Part shown: in pieces, positions 8,068 to 17,184 of the stretch
How the letters are laid out: every line of letters starts with the position of its first letter
How positions within the stretch are numbered: the first letter of the stretch is position 1
Position numbers and translations under genes: made by a program
Assembly: GCF_014190805.1 (NCBI RefSeq)
Contig: NZ_JACHVQ010000003.1
Location: 62,001 to 126,000 of the forward strand
Length of the DNA stretch: 64,000 nt
Origin: Flexivirga oryzae
Lineage (GTDB): Bacteria > Actinomycetota > Actinomycetes > Actinomycetales > Dermatophilaceae
Reading direction: 5' to 3'
Notes under the pieces: model-generated
Told to the model about the DNA's origin: nothing
What the model saw: the letters and a program-made list of their open reading frames with translations, nothing else
The model's database searches: none

Positions 8068-8880
8068 TCATTGCAGCCACCCCACGTGGTTCACCAGCAG
8101 CGCGTAGCCGACGAACGCGACGGAGTCCAGGATCGTATGGGTGATGATCAACGGAAGCACTCTCCTGGTGCGTAGGTAGACGGTGCCGAGGACCAGCCCC
8201 ATCACGATGTTCCCGGCGAAACCGCCGAACCCCTGGTAGAGGTGGTAGCTGCCGCGGATGACCGCCGAGCAGACCATCACCACGGGCAACGCCCACCCGG
8301 CCTGCGTCCAGCGCGTGTAGAGGTAGCCGATCATGACGACCTCTTCGACGATCGCGTTCTGCGCCGCGGACAGCAGCAGGACGGGGGTGACCCACCAGTG
8401 GCTGCCCAGATCCGCCGCGACGACGGTCGTGTTGAAACCGAGATCACGTGCGGCGACATACAGGCCCAGGCCGGGTATGCCGAGCAGCGCCGCCATCCCG
8501 GCGCCCCAGGCGAGATCGGAGCGCCACCGGGTGGCGTCGATGCCGAGGTAGCGCTTCGCGCGCGGGATCTCGCGGGCCAGCAGGTGGATGGCGAGCAGCG
8601 CCGGCACCACGCCGAGCGCGACACCGACCAGCTGGTAGGTCAGGTCGAGCCAGGACTGCGTCGCCTGCGAACTGTTCAGCGACGACGTCTGCTGGTTGAG
8701 CGCGACGTGGGACTGCAGGTCACGGATGATCGACAGGATCGAGTAGATCGCGGACGCGCCGAGGCTGAGCAGCAACACCAGGGCCGTCTCGGAGACCAGC
8801 ACGGGGCGGCGCAGCGTGGTGGACGGCACCGCGAGCGGTCCGCGCCAGAGCGTGCGAACTTCACGCGTCACGGCCGTCAC
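8068..8880 (-). CDS. CPBP-family intramembrane metalloprotease-like protein
   Basis: A 270-residue polytopic protein of the CPBP (Abi/Rce1) family. Motif 1 appears as EEVVMIGYL (the usual arginine of EExxxR is absent), motif 2 as RGSYHLYQGFGGF and motif 3 as HTILD. The Glu-Glu and both His are retained, so proteolysis remains possible. CPBP proteins act in prenyl-protein processing, peptide maturation or self-immunity. It is first in a three-gene unit with an ABC ATPase and membrane protein. GTG start at 8880; a second GTG 9 bases in is an alternative. Confidence 0.88.
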   Translation of the reverse strand: MTAVTREVRTLWRGPLAVPSTTLRRPVLVSETALVLLLSLGASAIYSILSIIRDLQSHVALNQQTSSLNSSQATQSWLDLTYQLVGVALGVVPALLAIHLLAREIPRAKRYLGIDATRWRSDLAWGAGMAALLGIPGLGLYVAARDLGFNTTVVAADLGSHWWVTPVLLLSAAQNAIVEEVVMIGYLYTRWTQAGWALPVVMVCSAVIRGSYHLYQGFGGFAGNIVMGLVLGTVYLRTRRVLPLIITHTILDSVAFVGYALLVNHVGWLQ

Positions 8881-8963
8881 CCGGCCATATAACCACCTGA
8901 GGCTGGGTGGGCGCAGGTGCGGCTCCGCTGAGCGCGGCTCCGCGGGCTCGGCGTGTCGCGCCC

Positions 8964-9029
8964 GTTGACGCTCGAACCACCGGCTGACGGCGCAATATCG
9001 CAGTCAACGGCCGGTTCGGCCGTCAACGG
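8964..9029. repeat. TGACGG palindromic element, copy 1
   Basis: An intergenic element ending exactly at the stop codon of the sunset-domain gene. It begins GTTGACGCTCGAA, has a core CTGACGGCG...CGCAGTCAA around an ATAT centre, and ends in a second hairpin with ACGGCC/GGCCGT arms. The opening matches the element at 54847 and the core matches that at 12073, so these form a dispersed family. Confidence 0.6.
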
Positions 9030-10211
9030 CTACTCCGTGGTCGCTGCGGGTATGGCGCCGCCACGCTTCGTGCGGTCCCAGTGCGCGAAGCCGGCGGAGG
9101 TCGCCGCGGCCTCGTCGGCGAACCACACGGCCGGATTCGTCGCGTCATACCGGGGGCTGTCCGGTGTGTGGAAGAGCATCGAGTCGGCGTTGCCCTTGAT
9201 GGGGTGGCCCTCCGGTGCGGATCCGTCCGGCCGCGGCGACACGGCCCCGGCGCCGAACCGCTCCGTCATCGGGTCGGCCCCGGGGGTGGGCGCGCTGTCG
9301 TCGGCGCGAGCGACGGCATACCCGGCGGCCTGGCCGGCCGAGGCACTCACCGGTGCGTCGTCGTCGGATGCGGCTTCGGCCGGCGCCTCTTCGCCGGGCG
9401 CCTCTTCGCCGGCTTCGTCCTGGTCGGGTGTGTCCTCGCCTGGTGCGTCCGATTGCTCGTCCGCCTCGGCAGCGACCGGCTCCTCATCCGCCGGAGTCTC
9501 CACCGGGCTGTCGTCGGCGGCTCCCGCATCCGTGGCTTCCGTATCCGTGGTCTCCGCGTCGGCCTGCTCGGCGTCCGCCTCCTCCCCGGCGTCCGCGGGC
9601 CGACCGAGGTCCTCGTCCTCATCCTCCGCGGAGGCAGGGGTGCCCTCGTCGTCGGACTGCGCCGAGGCGACCTCGCCCTCCACCGGATGCTCCACGGGAG
9701 TGTCCGCGAACTCGGTGTCCTCGTGATGGGCCGCCGCTGCGGCGCTCTCCGGCGGGGCATCCGCCGGGCGCGCGACGGGGTCGTCGTTCTCGGCCGCGAT
9801 CTCCGCGTCGGTGGCCGCCCGGTCCGCGGCGTCGGCATCGGCGGCGGCGCTGCCACTGGCGACCACCTGCTCCTCACCGGTCGACCCGGTGGTGTGCAGC
9901 ACGGGCTCCGGCTCACCGGCACCTTCGCCATCGGCGTCGTCGCCGCCGGTCACCGGTATCGCCTGGGTCGCGGCCTCGTGCGGGTCGGCCGCCGTCGCGG
10001 CGTCGCCCCCGGCCTCCTGGTCGAACACCGGTTGCTCGTCCGCGGCCTTCGTCCCGGCTTCGCTCGTCTCCGTGGCACGGTGGCTCGCCGCGATGTGACG
10101 CCCCACGGGCGCCTGCCCGGCAGCCACCTGTGCGCCCTTCCTGCGCGACAGCAGGAACCACACGATCAGTGCGATCACGACGATCGCGACGATGATCCAG
10201 ATCCAAACCAT
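9030..10211 (-). CDS. membrane-anchored acidic protein with C-terminal sunset domain
   Basis: A 393-residue protein: one N-terminal transmembrane helix (residues 3-23, WIWIIVAIVVIALIVWFLL) and a basic RRK stop-transfer, then about 280 residues of low-complexity Ala/Glu/Asp/Thr-rich, very acidic sequence. It ends in a conserved module with GHPIKGNADSMLFHTPDSPR and NPAVWFADEAAATSAGF, the sunset domain. The acidic tail probably lies in the cytoplasm if the helix acts as a signal anchor of N-out type (inference). The ATG at 10211 starts the helix and has AAGGGG upstream. Function unknown. Confidence 0.85.
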   Translation of the reverse strand: MVWIWIIVAIVVIALIVWFLLSRRKGAQVAAGQAPVGRHIAASHRATETSEAGTKAADEQPVFDQEAGGDAATAADPHEAATQAIPVTGGDDADGEGAGEPEPVLHTTGSTGEEQVVASGSAAADADAADRAATDAEIAAENDDPVARPADAPPESAAAAAHHEDTEFADTPVEHPVEGEVASAQSDDEGTPASAEDEDEDLGRPADAGEEADAEQADAETTDTEATDAGAADDSPVETPADEEPVAAEADEQSDAPGEDTPDQDEAGEEAPGEEAPAEAASDDDAPVSASAGQAAGYAVARADDSAPTPGADPMTERFGAGAVSPRPDGSAPEGHPIKGNADSMLFHTPDSPRYDATNPAVWFADEAAATSAGFAHWDRTKRGGAIPAATTE

Positions 10212-10339
10212 TTCCGACCGACCCCTTTTCCTGAAGAACACCGGCGAACGCCGACCGAGCCCGACCGCCGCCGGTGATCACACTACGGGTAGACGGCGTT
10301 ACGGCCGGGTAAGCACACCGCCGGGGCTGGTCCCTCCCT

Positions 10340-11941
10340 ATGCTGGCCGCCGTGTCAACACTCTTCCGTCACCCGCGCATCTACACCGGCAGCGCGGAGC
10401 AGCCGTTCGTCACGGGTCTCCTGGTCGAGGGCGACCACATCACGGCCATCGGCACGTATGGCGATCTCGTCGCCACCCACTCTCCGTCGGCGACGATCGA
10501 CCTGCCCGGCGCACTGGTGATGCCCGGACTGCACGACGCCCACATCCACACCGCCGGTGTGGCGCGCGCACTGGCTGCGGTCGATCTGCGCGGTGCGCGG
10601 TCGCTCGCGGACGCGCTGGCGACGGTCAAGGAACACGTGAGCGCACTGCCTTCCGGCGCATGGGTTTTCGGCGGTCGGTGGGACAGCAACAAGTGGGCCG
10701 AGCCGGTGCAGCCGACCGCGGCCGACCTGGACACCGTCAGCGGTGATCACCCGATCGCCCTGGACAGCATCGACGGCCACACCATGTGGGCCAACTCCGA
10801 AGCGATGCGCCGGGCCGGGATCGATGCGGCCTGGCCGGACCCGCCGGGCGGTATGGCGGTGCGCGACGCGGCCGGCAACCCGACCGGCATCCTGCGTGAG
10901 ACGGCACAGCAGCCGATCGACAGCATCGACGGGGACGACGAGGAGGACCTGGCCAGCGCGTTGCTCGCCGCCCAGGAGCATTTCCTGTCGATCGGGCTGA
11001 CGGCGGTGACCGACCTCAACGGGGAGGAGGCGCGGGCGGCATACCTGTCCATCAAGGACGCGGGGAAGCTGAAGATCCGTGTCGTCAAAGGGATCCCGAT
11101 GTATGCGCTCGAGTCGGCGATCGCCGAGGGGCGGCACACCGGCGACGGCGACGACTGGCTGCGCTGCGGCCCGGTGAAGCTCTTCAGCGATGGCGCGCTC
11201 GGGTCACGCAGCGCACATCTCAGCCAGGGGTACGCCGACGACCCCGCCAACCTCGGGATGGCGGTGCTGACCCACGAGCAGTTGTATGACGCCGCGCGCG
11301 CGGCCGTGGATGCCGGTATCGCGGTGGCGATCCACGCGATCGGCGACCAGGCGAACCACACGGTGCTGGACGTGTTCGAGGAGGTCCGGCGGGACACCGG
11401 CACGACCCTGCCGCTGTCCATCGAGCACACCCAGTTCCTGCAGCCGGCCGACGTGGCGCGGCTGCGCCGGTTGCAGGTCACCGCCTCGATGCAACCGACG
11501 CACTGCACGAGCGACATCGACCTGGTCAACGCGTTGCTGTCCGGGCACGACCTGGTCGGGTACGGCTGGCGCAGCGTGCTGGACTCCGGCGCCGACCTGG
11601 CGTTCGGCTCGGATGCGCCTGTCGAGGAAGCAAATCCGTTCCACGGCATCCATGCCGCAGTGACCCGCCAGCGCGATGACGGATCGCCCGAGGGCGGTTT
11701 CCAGCCCGCCGAGCGGATCACCGTCGCCGAGGCGATCGCCGCGTTCACCACGGGTGCCGCCAAGCTCACCGGGACCGCCGACGACCGGGGCACCCTCACT
11801 CCCGGGAAGCTCGCGGACTTCATCGCCGTCGACACCGACATCACCGACCCCGCGATCCTCACGGACGAGCCGCTGCGCATCCGCAACACGCAGGTGCTGC
11901 AGTCCGTCGTGGGCGGCGAAACCCGCTGGCAGCGCGATTAG
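10340..11941 (+). CDS. amidohydrolase family protein (YtcJ-like)
   Basis: A 533-residue metal-dependent amidohydrolase. It has the family layout: N-terminal beta-sandwich, the HDAHIH metal motif near residue 70, a long TIM barrel with later His ligands in AIHAIGDQANH and SIEHTQF, the metal Asp in FGSDAPVEEANPFHGI, and a C-terminal LTPGKLADFIAVD strand. YtcJ-type members act on N-acyl or formamide substrates, but the substrate here cannot be read from sequence. The ATG has no clear ribosome site; a GTG at 10352 is an alternative. It stands alone and converges on a two-component system. Confidence 0.85.
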   Translation: MLAAVSTLFRHPRIYTGSAEQPFVTGLLVEGDHITAIGTYGDLVATHSPSATIDLPGALVMPGLHDAHIHTAGVARALAAVDLRGARSLADALATVKEHVSALPSGAWVFGGRWDSNKWAEPVQPTAADLDTVSGDHPIALDSIDGHTMWANSEAMRRAGIDAAWPDPPGGMAVRDAAGNPTGILRETAQQPIDSIDGDDEEDLASALLAAQEHFLSIGLTAVTDLNGEEARAAYLSIKDAGKLKIRVVKGIPMYALESAIAEGRHTGDGDDWLRCGPVKLFSDGALGSRSAHLSQGYADDPANLGMAVLTHEQLYDAARAAVDAGIAVAIHAIGDQANHTVLDVFEEVRRDTGTTLPLSIEHTQFLQPADVARLRRLQVTASMQPTHCTSDIDLVNALLSGHDLVGYGWRSVLDSGADLAFGSDAPVEEANPFHGIHAAVTRQRDDGSPEGGFQPAERITVAEAIAAFTTGAAKLTGTADDRGTLTPGKLADFIAVDTDITDPAILTDEPLRIRNTQVLQSVVGGETRWQRD

Positions 11942-12072
11942 TTCCCACCGGATGGGCGTCGGTGGTGCCGTCCAGTGCGTCCAGGGGACCTGGTCCCCGG
12001 TCCGTTGGTCGACCGGGCCCGGTCAGGCGGCCCGGATGAACTCGTCGCCGGCCGCGCCGAGCGACGGTCAGT

Positions 12073-12110
12073 TCGCCGGTTGACGGTGATATCGCACCGT
12101 CAACCGGCGA
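12073..12110. terminator. bidirectional hairpin terminator; TGACGG palindromic element, copy 2
   Basis: A perfect 16-bp stem (12073-12088 with 12095-12110; arm begins TCGCCGGTTGACGG) closes a 6-base loop between converging genes. Flanking GACGG/CCGTC can extend the stem. The TTGACGG...CCGTCAA core around ATAT resembles the elements at 8964, 46267 and 54847. Confidence 0.75.
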
Positions 12111-12118
12111 GGGAGCCG

Positions 12119-12814
12119 TCACTCGCGGGAGGGGTGGGGGTGGTCGCCGGGGCGCACCAGCCCTGCTTCGTATGCCGCGATCACCGCCTGCGCGCGGTCC
12201 CGTGCGTCGAGCTTGGCGAGGATGCGGTTGAGGTGCGTCTTCACCGTGCCCTCGGAGACGAAGAGCAGCTGGGCGATCTGCGCGTTCGACCGTCCGTGCG
12301 CCACCTCTCGGAGCACTTCCCGCTCACGGGTGGTGAGAGCCGCGAGCGCACCGCTCGCCGCCTCGTCACCCGGAGGCGGGCGACGGGTGAAGTCCTCGAT
12401 CAGCCGGCGCGTGATGCTGGGCGCCAGCAACGCGTCGCCGGCGGCGACCTGCCGGACGGCGTCGATCAACCGGTCCGGAGGCGCCGTCTTGAGCAGGAAT
12501 CCGGCCGCGCCGGCGCGCAGCGCGGCATAGACGTGGCGATCGGTGTCGAAGGTCGTGAGCGCCAGCACCCGCACCGGTGAGCCCGCAGCGTGCAACGTCC
12601 GCGTCGCCTCGACCCCGTCCATCCCCGGCATCCGCAGATCCATCAGCACCACGTCCGGACCGTGGTCGCTGCACGCCGCCACCGCCGCACGACCGTCCTC
12701 GGCCTCCGCCACCACCTCGATGCCGGGATCACTGTCCAGGATCATCCGGAAACCGGCACGCACCAGCGCCTGGTCGTCGGCGATGACCACTCGCAGCGCG
12801 CCGCCGGCCGTCAC
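12119..12814 (-). CDS. NarL/LuxR-family response regulator
   Basis: A 231-residue response regulator with acidic pocket IADDQ, phospho-acceptor Asp59 in LMDLRMPGMDG, and a C-terminal LuxR helix-turn-helix (LTTREREVLREVAHGRSNAQ, LFVSEGTVKTHLNRIL). The GTG at 12814 overlaps the kinase stop in GTGA, as in the first two-component pair of this window. Its partner is the membrane kinase just upstream; the divergent gene for a secreted protein at 14167 is a possible target. Confidence 0.93.
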   Translation of the reverse strand: MTAGGALRVVIADDQALVRAGFRMILDSDPGIEVVAEAEDGRAAVAACSDHGPDVVLMDLRMPGMDGVEATRTLHAAGSPVRVLALTTFDTDRHVYAALRAGAAGFLLKTAPPDRLIDAVRQVAAGDALLAPSITRRLIEDFTRRPPPGDEAASGALAALTTREREVLREVAHGRSNAQIAQLLFVSEGTVKTHLNRILAKLDARDRAQAVIAAYEAGLVRPGDHPHPSRE

Positions 12815-13956
12815 CGGGACTCCTGCACGGGAATGGCTGCGCACACCCGGAAGCCGCCGGTCGGGGTGCACCCGGCGTCGACCGTCCCGCCGTACACCTT
12901 GGCGCGCTCGACCGCCCCCCGAAGCCCGAAGCCGCCGCCGGGTGCGGGAGGGCCGTCGCTGCGTGCCGGCCCGTCGTCGGCGACGGTCAACCGCAGCACT
13001 CCGTCGACGAGCCGCACCTCCGCCCGCGCCGACGTGGCCAGGGAGTGCTTGCGCACGTTGGTCAGAGCCTCCTGCAGGATCCGGAAGGTGGCAAGCTGCG
13101 GCCCGACCGGCAGCCGGCGCGCCAGCTCGGGCCCGATGGACGCAGCCACCGTCACCCCTGCGGCCGCGGAACGGTCGAAGAGCTCCGGCAGCGCGTCGAG
13201 CCCGGGTTGCGGTCCCATCCCGACGGATTCGTCGCCGTCACGCAGCACGCCGAGCAATCCGGACAGCTCGCCGAGCGCCTGCCGGCCGACGTGCTGGATG
13301 TTCCGCATCGCCTCCATCGCCGCCGGGTTCGCCCCGCTCACCCGTTCGGCCGCACCCGCCTGGACCACCATGACGGTGACCGAGTGCGAGATGACGTCGT
13401 GCAATTCGCGGGCGATCCGGGTGCGCTCACGATCCGCCGCGTCGCGCGCCTCCAACTCCAACTGTGTCTCCCGGCGAACGGCCGCCTCGCGTGTCTGCTC
13501 CGCCTCGCGGGTCCGCGCCCGGATGGTGAGTCCGGCGACCAGTGTTGCGACGACGAAGACCAGGCCGAAGAGGAAGTTGCCGATCCCGTTGCGGAAGGAC
13601 CAGGTCTGGATCCCGAACGCCGTGAGGAAGATGGCCACCGCGACGAAGGCGTCACGCGTCGACGCCCACGCACACACCGTGTAGAGCGCCACGATCGGCG
13701 CGACGATCACCATCATCCCCTGGTCCAGCGGGACTCCGCCGAGCGTGTCGAGGCAGCCGGCCGCAGCAACCACCGTGACCGTGGGGAGCGGCCTGACCCG
13801 CCGGAACGTGAGCGCCGCCGCCATCGCCACTTCCGCCGTGAGCGCAACGGCTTTCGGCTCCAGGGCGGGCGTCAGCAGCACCTCGGCAACGGCCCACGCG
13901 GTGAGCAGCCCGCTCAGCGCCAGGTCGAAGCGCGACGGTCGCATCGGTCGGTCCAT
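12811..13956 (-). CDS. membrane sensor histidine kinase (HisKA_3/NarL type)
   Basis: A 381-residue kinase with four to five transmembrane segments in residues 8-145 and very short loops, so stimulus is probably sensed in or at the membrane. A coiled linker (145-180) leads to HisKA_3 with His186 (ARELHDVISHSV), then a GHKL domain with ILQEALTNVRKHS and GGGFGLRGAVERA. The ATG at 13956 fits the first membrane helix; longer upstream reading frame is Arg-rich and unlikely. It pairs with the response regulator overlapping its 3' end. Confidence 0.9.
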   Translation of the reverse strand: MDRPMRPSRFDLALSGLLTAWAVAEVLLTPALEPKAVALTAEVAMAAALTFRRVRPLPTVTVVAAAGCLDTLGGVPLDQGMMVIVAPIVALYTVCAWASTRDAFVAVAIFLTAFGIQTWSFRNGIGNFLFGLVFVVATLVAGLTIRARTREAEQTREAAVRRETQLELEARDAADRERTRIARELHDVISHSVTVMVVQAGAAERVSGANPAAMEAMRNIQHVGRQALGELSGLLGVLRDGDESVGMGPQPGLDALPELFDRSAAAGVTVAASIGPELARRLPVGPQLATFRILQEALTNVRKHSLATSARAEVRLVDGVLRLTVADDGPARSDGPPAPGGGFGLRGAVERAKVYGGTVDAGCTPTGGFRVCAAIPVQESR

Positions 13957-14011
13957 TCCGACATGGTCCCGCCGCCGGTCGCTGCGTGCATCGGTTTCCG
14001 GTTGACCCGCG

Positions 14012-14027
14012 TCCACCCGTGGGTGGA
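14012..14027. promoter_or_regulatory. candidate operator TCCACCC-2-GGGTGGA
   Basis: A 7-bp perfect inverted repeat in the 210-base gap between the divergently transcribed kinase and secreted-protein genes. Outer GCGTCC and GGACGC sequences add a wider dyad. LuxR/NarL regulators often bind such sites, so self-control by the adjacent regulator is plausible. Confidence 0.4.
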
Positions 14028-14166
14028 GACGGGACGCGTGCGGCGTCATACCCGCGGGCAGTGCGGTTTCCTCCCCCAGGCAGACGCACGCTCGCAGCCC
14101 GCACGCCACGGTATGACGAGTCGGTCGAAACCGACCGAACACGACTCAACGACAAGGAGATTCATC

Positions 14167-14685
14167 ATGCGCGCATTGACTCGCAGCACCCTGGCGGCGA
14201 CCGCGATCGCCGGACTGCTCACCGCCGCAGGCTCGACCGGCATCGCCCACGCGACGCCCGCCGCCAACACTGCACAGACCATCCGATTGCACTACAACTC
14301 GGCGGTTTCCGACCAGGTCAGCCAAGCGGTCGCCCACGGCCCGATCGCCGGCGTCGGCGCCGAGGTAGAGAACTTCGGCGACACGGGTGGTCAGGCGATC
14401 GTCACCTTCGCAGACGGCTCCGTCGTCATCGACGTCGCCATCGCCGCCGAGGTCCCCGGCTTCCGCCCGACCGCCTGCACGATGGATCTCGCGCAGTCCG
14501 GCAGCTGGTCCATCGATCACGGCACGGGCGCGTATGCCGCCGCCACCGGCGACGGCACCTTCACCGGCACCCGGAGGATCCACGGGACCCGCATCAAGGG
14601 TGCGTGCCAGGGCCCCGACTCCGGTGTGGACCCGCGCATGGAGACCGACGACGTCCTCCTGACCGGCACGGTCTCGCTCAGCTGA
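14167..14685 (+). CDS. secreted protein of unknown function
   Basis: A 172-residue protein with a clear Sec signal peptide (MRALTRSTLAATAIAGLLTA, predicted cleavage after AHA near residue 28). The mature part is rich in Gly, Thr and beta-strand-like sequence (GQAIVTFADGSVVIDVAI, TGDGTFTGTRRIHGTRI) and has two Cys that could form a disulfide. I do not recognise a family. A strong AAGGAG ribosome site 8 bases before the ATG suggests efficient translation. It is divergent from a membrane kinase/regulator pair that may control it. Confidence 0.8.
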   Translation: MRALTRSTLAATAIAGLLTAAGSTGIAHATPAANTAQTIRLHYNSAVSDQVSQAVAHGPIAGVGAEVENFGDTGGQAIVTFADGSVVIDVAIAAEVPGFRPTACTMDLAQSGSWSIDHGTGAYAAATGDGTFTGTRRIHGTRIKGACQGPDSGVDPRMETDDVLLTGTVSLS

Positions 14686-14695
14686 TCCGGGCCGG

Positions 14696-16126
14696 TCAGT
14701 CCTGGATCCGCCGCCAGGGCCGCGCCTGCTCGATCTGCAGCGCCAGCCGCAGCAACAACGACTCGGTGCCGTGGTTCGACGAGAGCATGGCGCCGATCGG
14801 CAGCCCCTCGTCGGTCGCACCGGCCGGTATGGACAGCGCGGGACCGCCCGTCGCGTTGTGCAACGGGGTGAAGCCGGCGTAGTCCACCAGCCGGCGGAAG
14901 TGCTCGTCGGCGGGCAGGTCCGCGGCGAGGTAGCCCAGCTTCGGAGTGGTGTGGCTGAGGACCGGGGTGAGCACGACGTCCGGACCGCGGGCGAACGCGA
15001 CCCGGGAGGCGACCGAGGAGGCCAGCAACCGGCTGATGAAGATCGGTGCCTTCCACAGCCGGCGTCGCCCCTGCTCGGCGAGCCCGAGGGTGAGGGGCTC
15101 GAGCCGGTCCTTGTCGAAGTCCGCGCCGAACATGCGCGGACCGGACGACGTCACCGCCATCGCGAGGAAGCGCCAGTAGTCGACGAAGTCGTCACGGAAG
15201 AAGTCCGGCACCGGCAGGTCGTAGGGCTCGACCTGGTGCCCGAGCGACTCCAGCAGTCGCGCGGTCTCCTCGACCGCGGCACGGGTCGGCCCGTCGGTGG
15301 GTGCGCTGACCGGCGAGTCGAGCAGCAGGCCGATGCGCAGCCGGCGGTCGATCGGCCGGTCGACCCCCTCGATCGGTGGCAGCAGACGGTTGCGGTGCAC
15401 GCGCTGGGCGGCCAGGTAGAAGCCCGCGACATCACGCACGGAGCGGGCGAGCACCGAGTCGGTGACGACGCGCACCGGCATCGCCTCGCCACCGTCGGTG
15501 AGGCGCAACCGGCCACGGGTGGGTTTGAGCCCGACCAGGCCGCACGCCGCGGCCGGGATGCGGATCGAGCCGCCGCCGTCGTTGCCGTGCGCGATGGGCA
15601 CGACGCCTGCGGCCACCCAGGACGCCGACCCGCCGGAGCTGCCCCCGCTGGAGTAGTCCAGGTGCCATGGGTTGTGCGTCTGCCGGGTGAGCGTCTCGGT
15701 GGTCGCGGTCCAGCCGAACTCGGGCATGGTGGTCGTGCCGATCGGGATGATCCCGGTCTGCCGGAACTGCGCGGCGATACGGCCGTCCCGGGGCTGCGGG
15801 ACCGGTGACAGCGCCGCCGATCCCTCCGTCATCGGCATGCCACCGACCTTGATGTTGTCCTTGAACGCCGCAGGCACGCCGGCGAGTTCGGCGTCGCCGG
15901 GCTGCTTCGCGCGCTCGCGCGCCCGATCGAAGTCGGGGTGCGCGAGCGCCTGTAGCGACGCCTCCACCCGCTCGGCCCGCGCAATCGCCGCGTCGACGGC
16001 CTCGGCGGCACTGATCTGGCCGGAGCGGATACGCTCGGCGACTCCCGTCGCGTCGAGGTCCCCCAGCGCGTCGTCGGTGAAGGCATGGACTCGGGTCCTG
16101 GTGTCCGAAGTCGTCACAACGGCCAA
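14696..16126 (-). CDS. amidase signature family hydrolase
   Basis: A 476-residue amidase. The Ser-cisSer-Lys triad is visible: Lys89 in AAFKDNIKVGG, cis-Ser in the Gly/Ser-rich SSGGSSGGSASW (about 159-170) and nucleophile Ser187 in NDGGGSIRIPAA, followed by GLVGLKPTRGR. Family members hydrolyse amides or short esters; substrate unknown. The TTG at 16126 has GGAGG five bases upstream, while a GTG at 16117 is an alternative. It converges on the secreted-protein gene with only 10 bases between the stops. Confidence 0.9.
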   Translation of the reverse strand: MAVVTTSDTRTRVHAFTDDALGDLDATGVAERIRSGQISAAEAVDAAIARAERVEASLQALAHPDFDRARERAKQPGDAELAGVPAAFKDNIKVGGMPMTEGSAALSPVPQPRDGRIAAQFRQTGIIPIGTTTMPEFGWTATTETLTRQTHNPWHLDYSSGGSSGGSASWVAAGVVPIAHGNDGGGSIRIPAAACGLVGLKPTRGRLRLTDGGEAMPVRVVTDSVLARSVRDVAGFYLAAQRVHRNRLLPPIEGVDRPIDRRLRIGLLLDSPVSAPTDGPTRAAVEETARLLESLGHQVEPYDLPVPDFFRDDFVDYWRFLAMAVTSSGPRMFGADFDKDRLEPLTLGLAEQGRRRLWKAPIFISRLLASSVASRVAFARGPDVVLTPVLSHTTPKLGYLAADLPADEHFRRLVDYAGFTPLHNATGGPALSIPAGATDEGLPIGAMLSSNHGTESLLLRLALQIEQARPWRRIQD

Positions 16127-16239
16127 CTTACCCTCCAGTAGCGTTGCGCGTCAGCCCCACCGCCGCGACTGCGCCGGTATGACGCCCGCCGCCTGAGACA
16201 CTGCTGCCGGCATTGCGGGTCGGTGGGAGAGTCGGGGAC

Positions 16240-17016
16240 ATGACCGGCAACGCGCTCGAGCTGCACGACGTGGCCTTCATCCGCGGCGGCAGGCGGATCC
16301 TGGACGGCATCGGTCTGGAGGTGGCACGCGGAGAGCACTGGGCGCTCATCGGCCCGAACGGCGCCGGCAAGAGCACCCTGCTGAACATCTGCGGTGCGGT
16401 GACGTTCCCCAGCCGCGGCACCGCACAGATCCTGGGCGCCCAGCTGGGCCGGATCGATCTGCGCGAACTGCGCCGGTCGATCGGGTTCGTCAACCCGCGG
16501 CACCCGCTGCGCTCCAACCTGAGCGCACAGGACGTCGTGCTCACCGGGGAGACGGGGTCGATCGAGCTGGTGCCGCGCTGGCAGCCCGACGACGACGCAC
16601 TCGACCGCGCGCGAATCCTGGTGAAAACAATGGGGATCGACGACGAGTTGCGATGGCACACGATGTCCCAGGGTGAGCGTGGCCGTGCCCTGATCGCGCG
16701 GGCGCTGATGACCGATCCGCCGCTGCTGCTGCTCGACGAGCCGTCGACCGGCCTGGACGTGGCGGCGCGGGAGCAGATGATCCGCACCATCGCCGAGCTG
16801 CCCGAGTCGCATCCGGAGCTGACCAGCGTGATGGTGACGCATCACTTCGAGGAGTTGCCGCCCTCCACCACCCACGCTGCGCTGTTGCGCAAGGGACGGC
16901 TGGTGGCGGCGGGGGCGGTGGACGGGGTGCTCACGACCGAGCGGGTGTCGGAGTGTTTCGACCATCCGATCGAGGTGCTCCGCCGGCGCGGGCGGTGGAG
17001 CGCGATCGCCGGCTGA
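16240..17016 (+). CDS. ABC transporter ATP-binding protein (YlmA/ModF-like)
   Basis: A 258-residue ATPase with Walker A GPNGAGKS (38-45), signature MSQGERGRALIARALM, Walker B LLLLDEPSTGLD and H-loop VTHHFEELP. No permease or binding protein is adjacent, so it either partners with products encoded elsewhere or acts as a stand-alone ATPase, as suggested for YlmA-like proteins. ATG at 16240 follows GGGAGAG. Confidence 0.88.
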   Translation: MTGNALELHDVAFIRGGRRILDGIGLEVARGEHWALIGPNGAGKSTLLNICGAVTFPSRGTAQILGAQLGRIDLRELRRSIGFVNPRHPLRSNLSAQDVVLTGETGSIELVPRWQPDDDALDRARILVKTMGIDDELRWHTMSQGERGRALIARALMTDPPLLLLDEPSTGLDVAAREQMIRTIAELPESHPELTSVMVTHHFEELPPSTTHAALLRKGRLVAAGAVDGVLTTERVSECFDHPIEVLRRRGRWSAIAG

Positions 17017-17136
17017 CGGGCACAGACGCACGCACATGGCAACGCGACCGCGGAACCAGCACTTGGCAGTGTCTGGCCGGATCCGCGGCCGCGTCGTGGG
17101 GCCATCGATTTGGGAGAATGGTGACCCGACAGGCGA

Positions 17137-17158
17137 CCAGGGGAGTTGCCTCCCCCGG
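17137..17158. terminator. hairpin between converging genes
   Basis: GGGGAG (17140-17145), 4-base loop, CTCCCC, extended by CC/GG across one mismatch. It lies between the converging ABC ATPase and substrate-binding protein genes and is the only clear terminator-like hairpin in that 168-base gap. Confidence 0.45.
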
Positions 17159-17184
17159 CCACCTGGCTTATGGACGAGTCGGGG

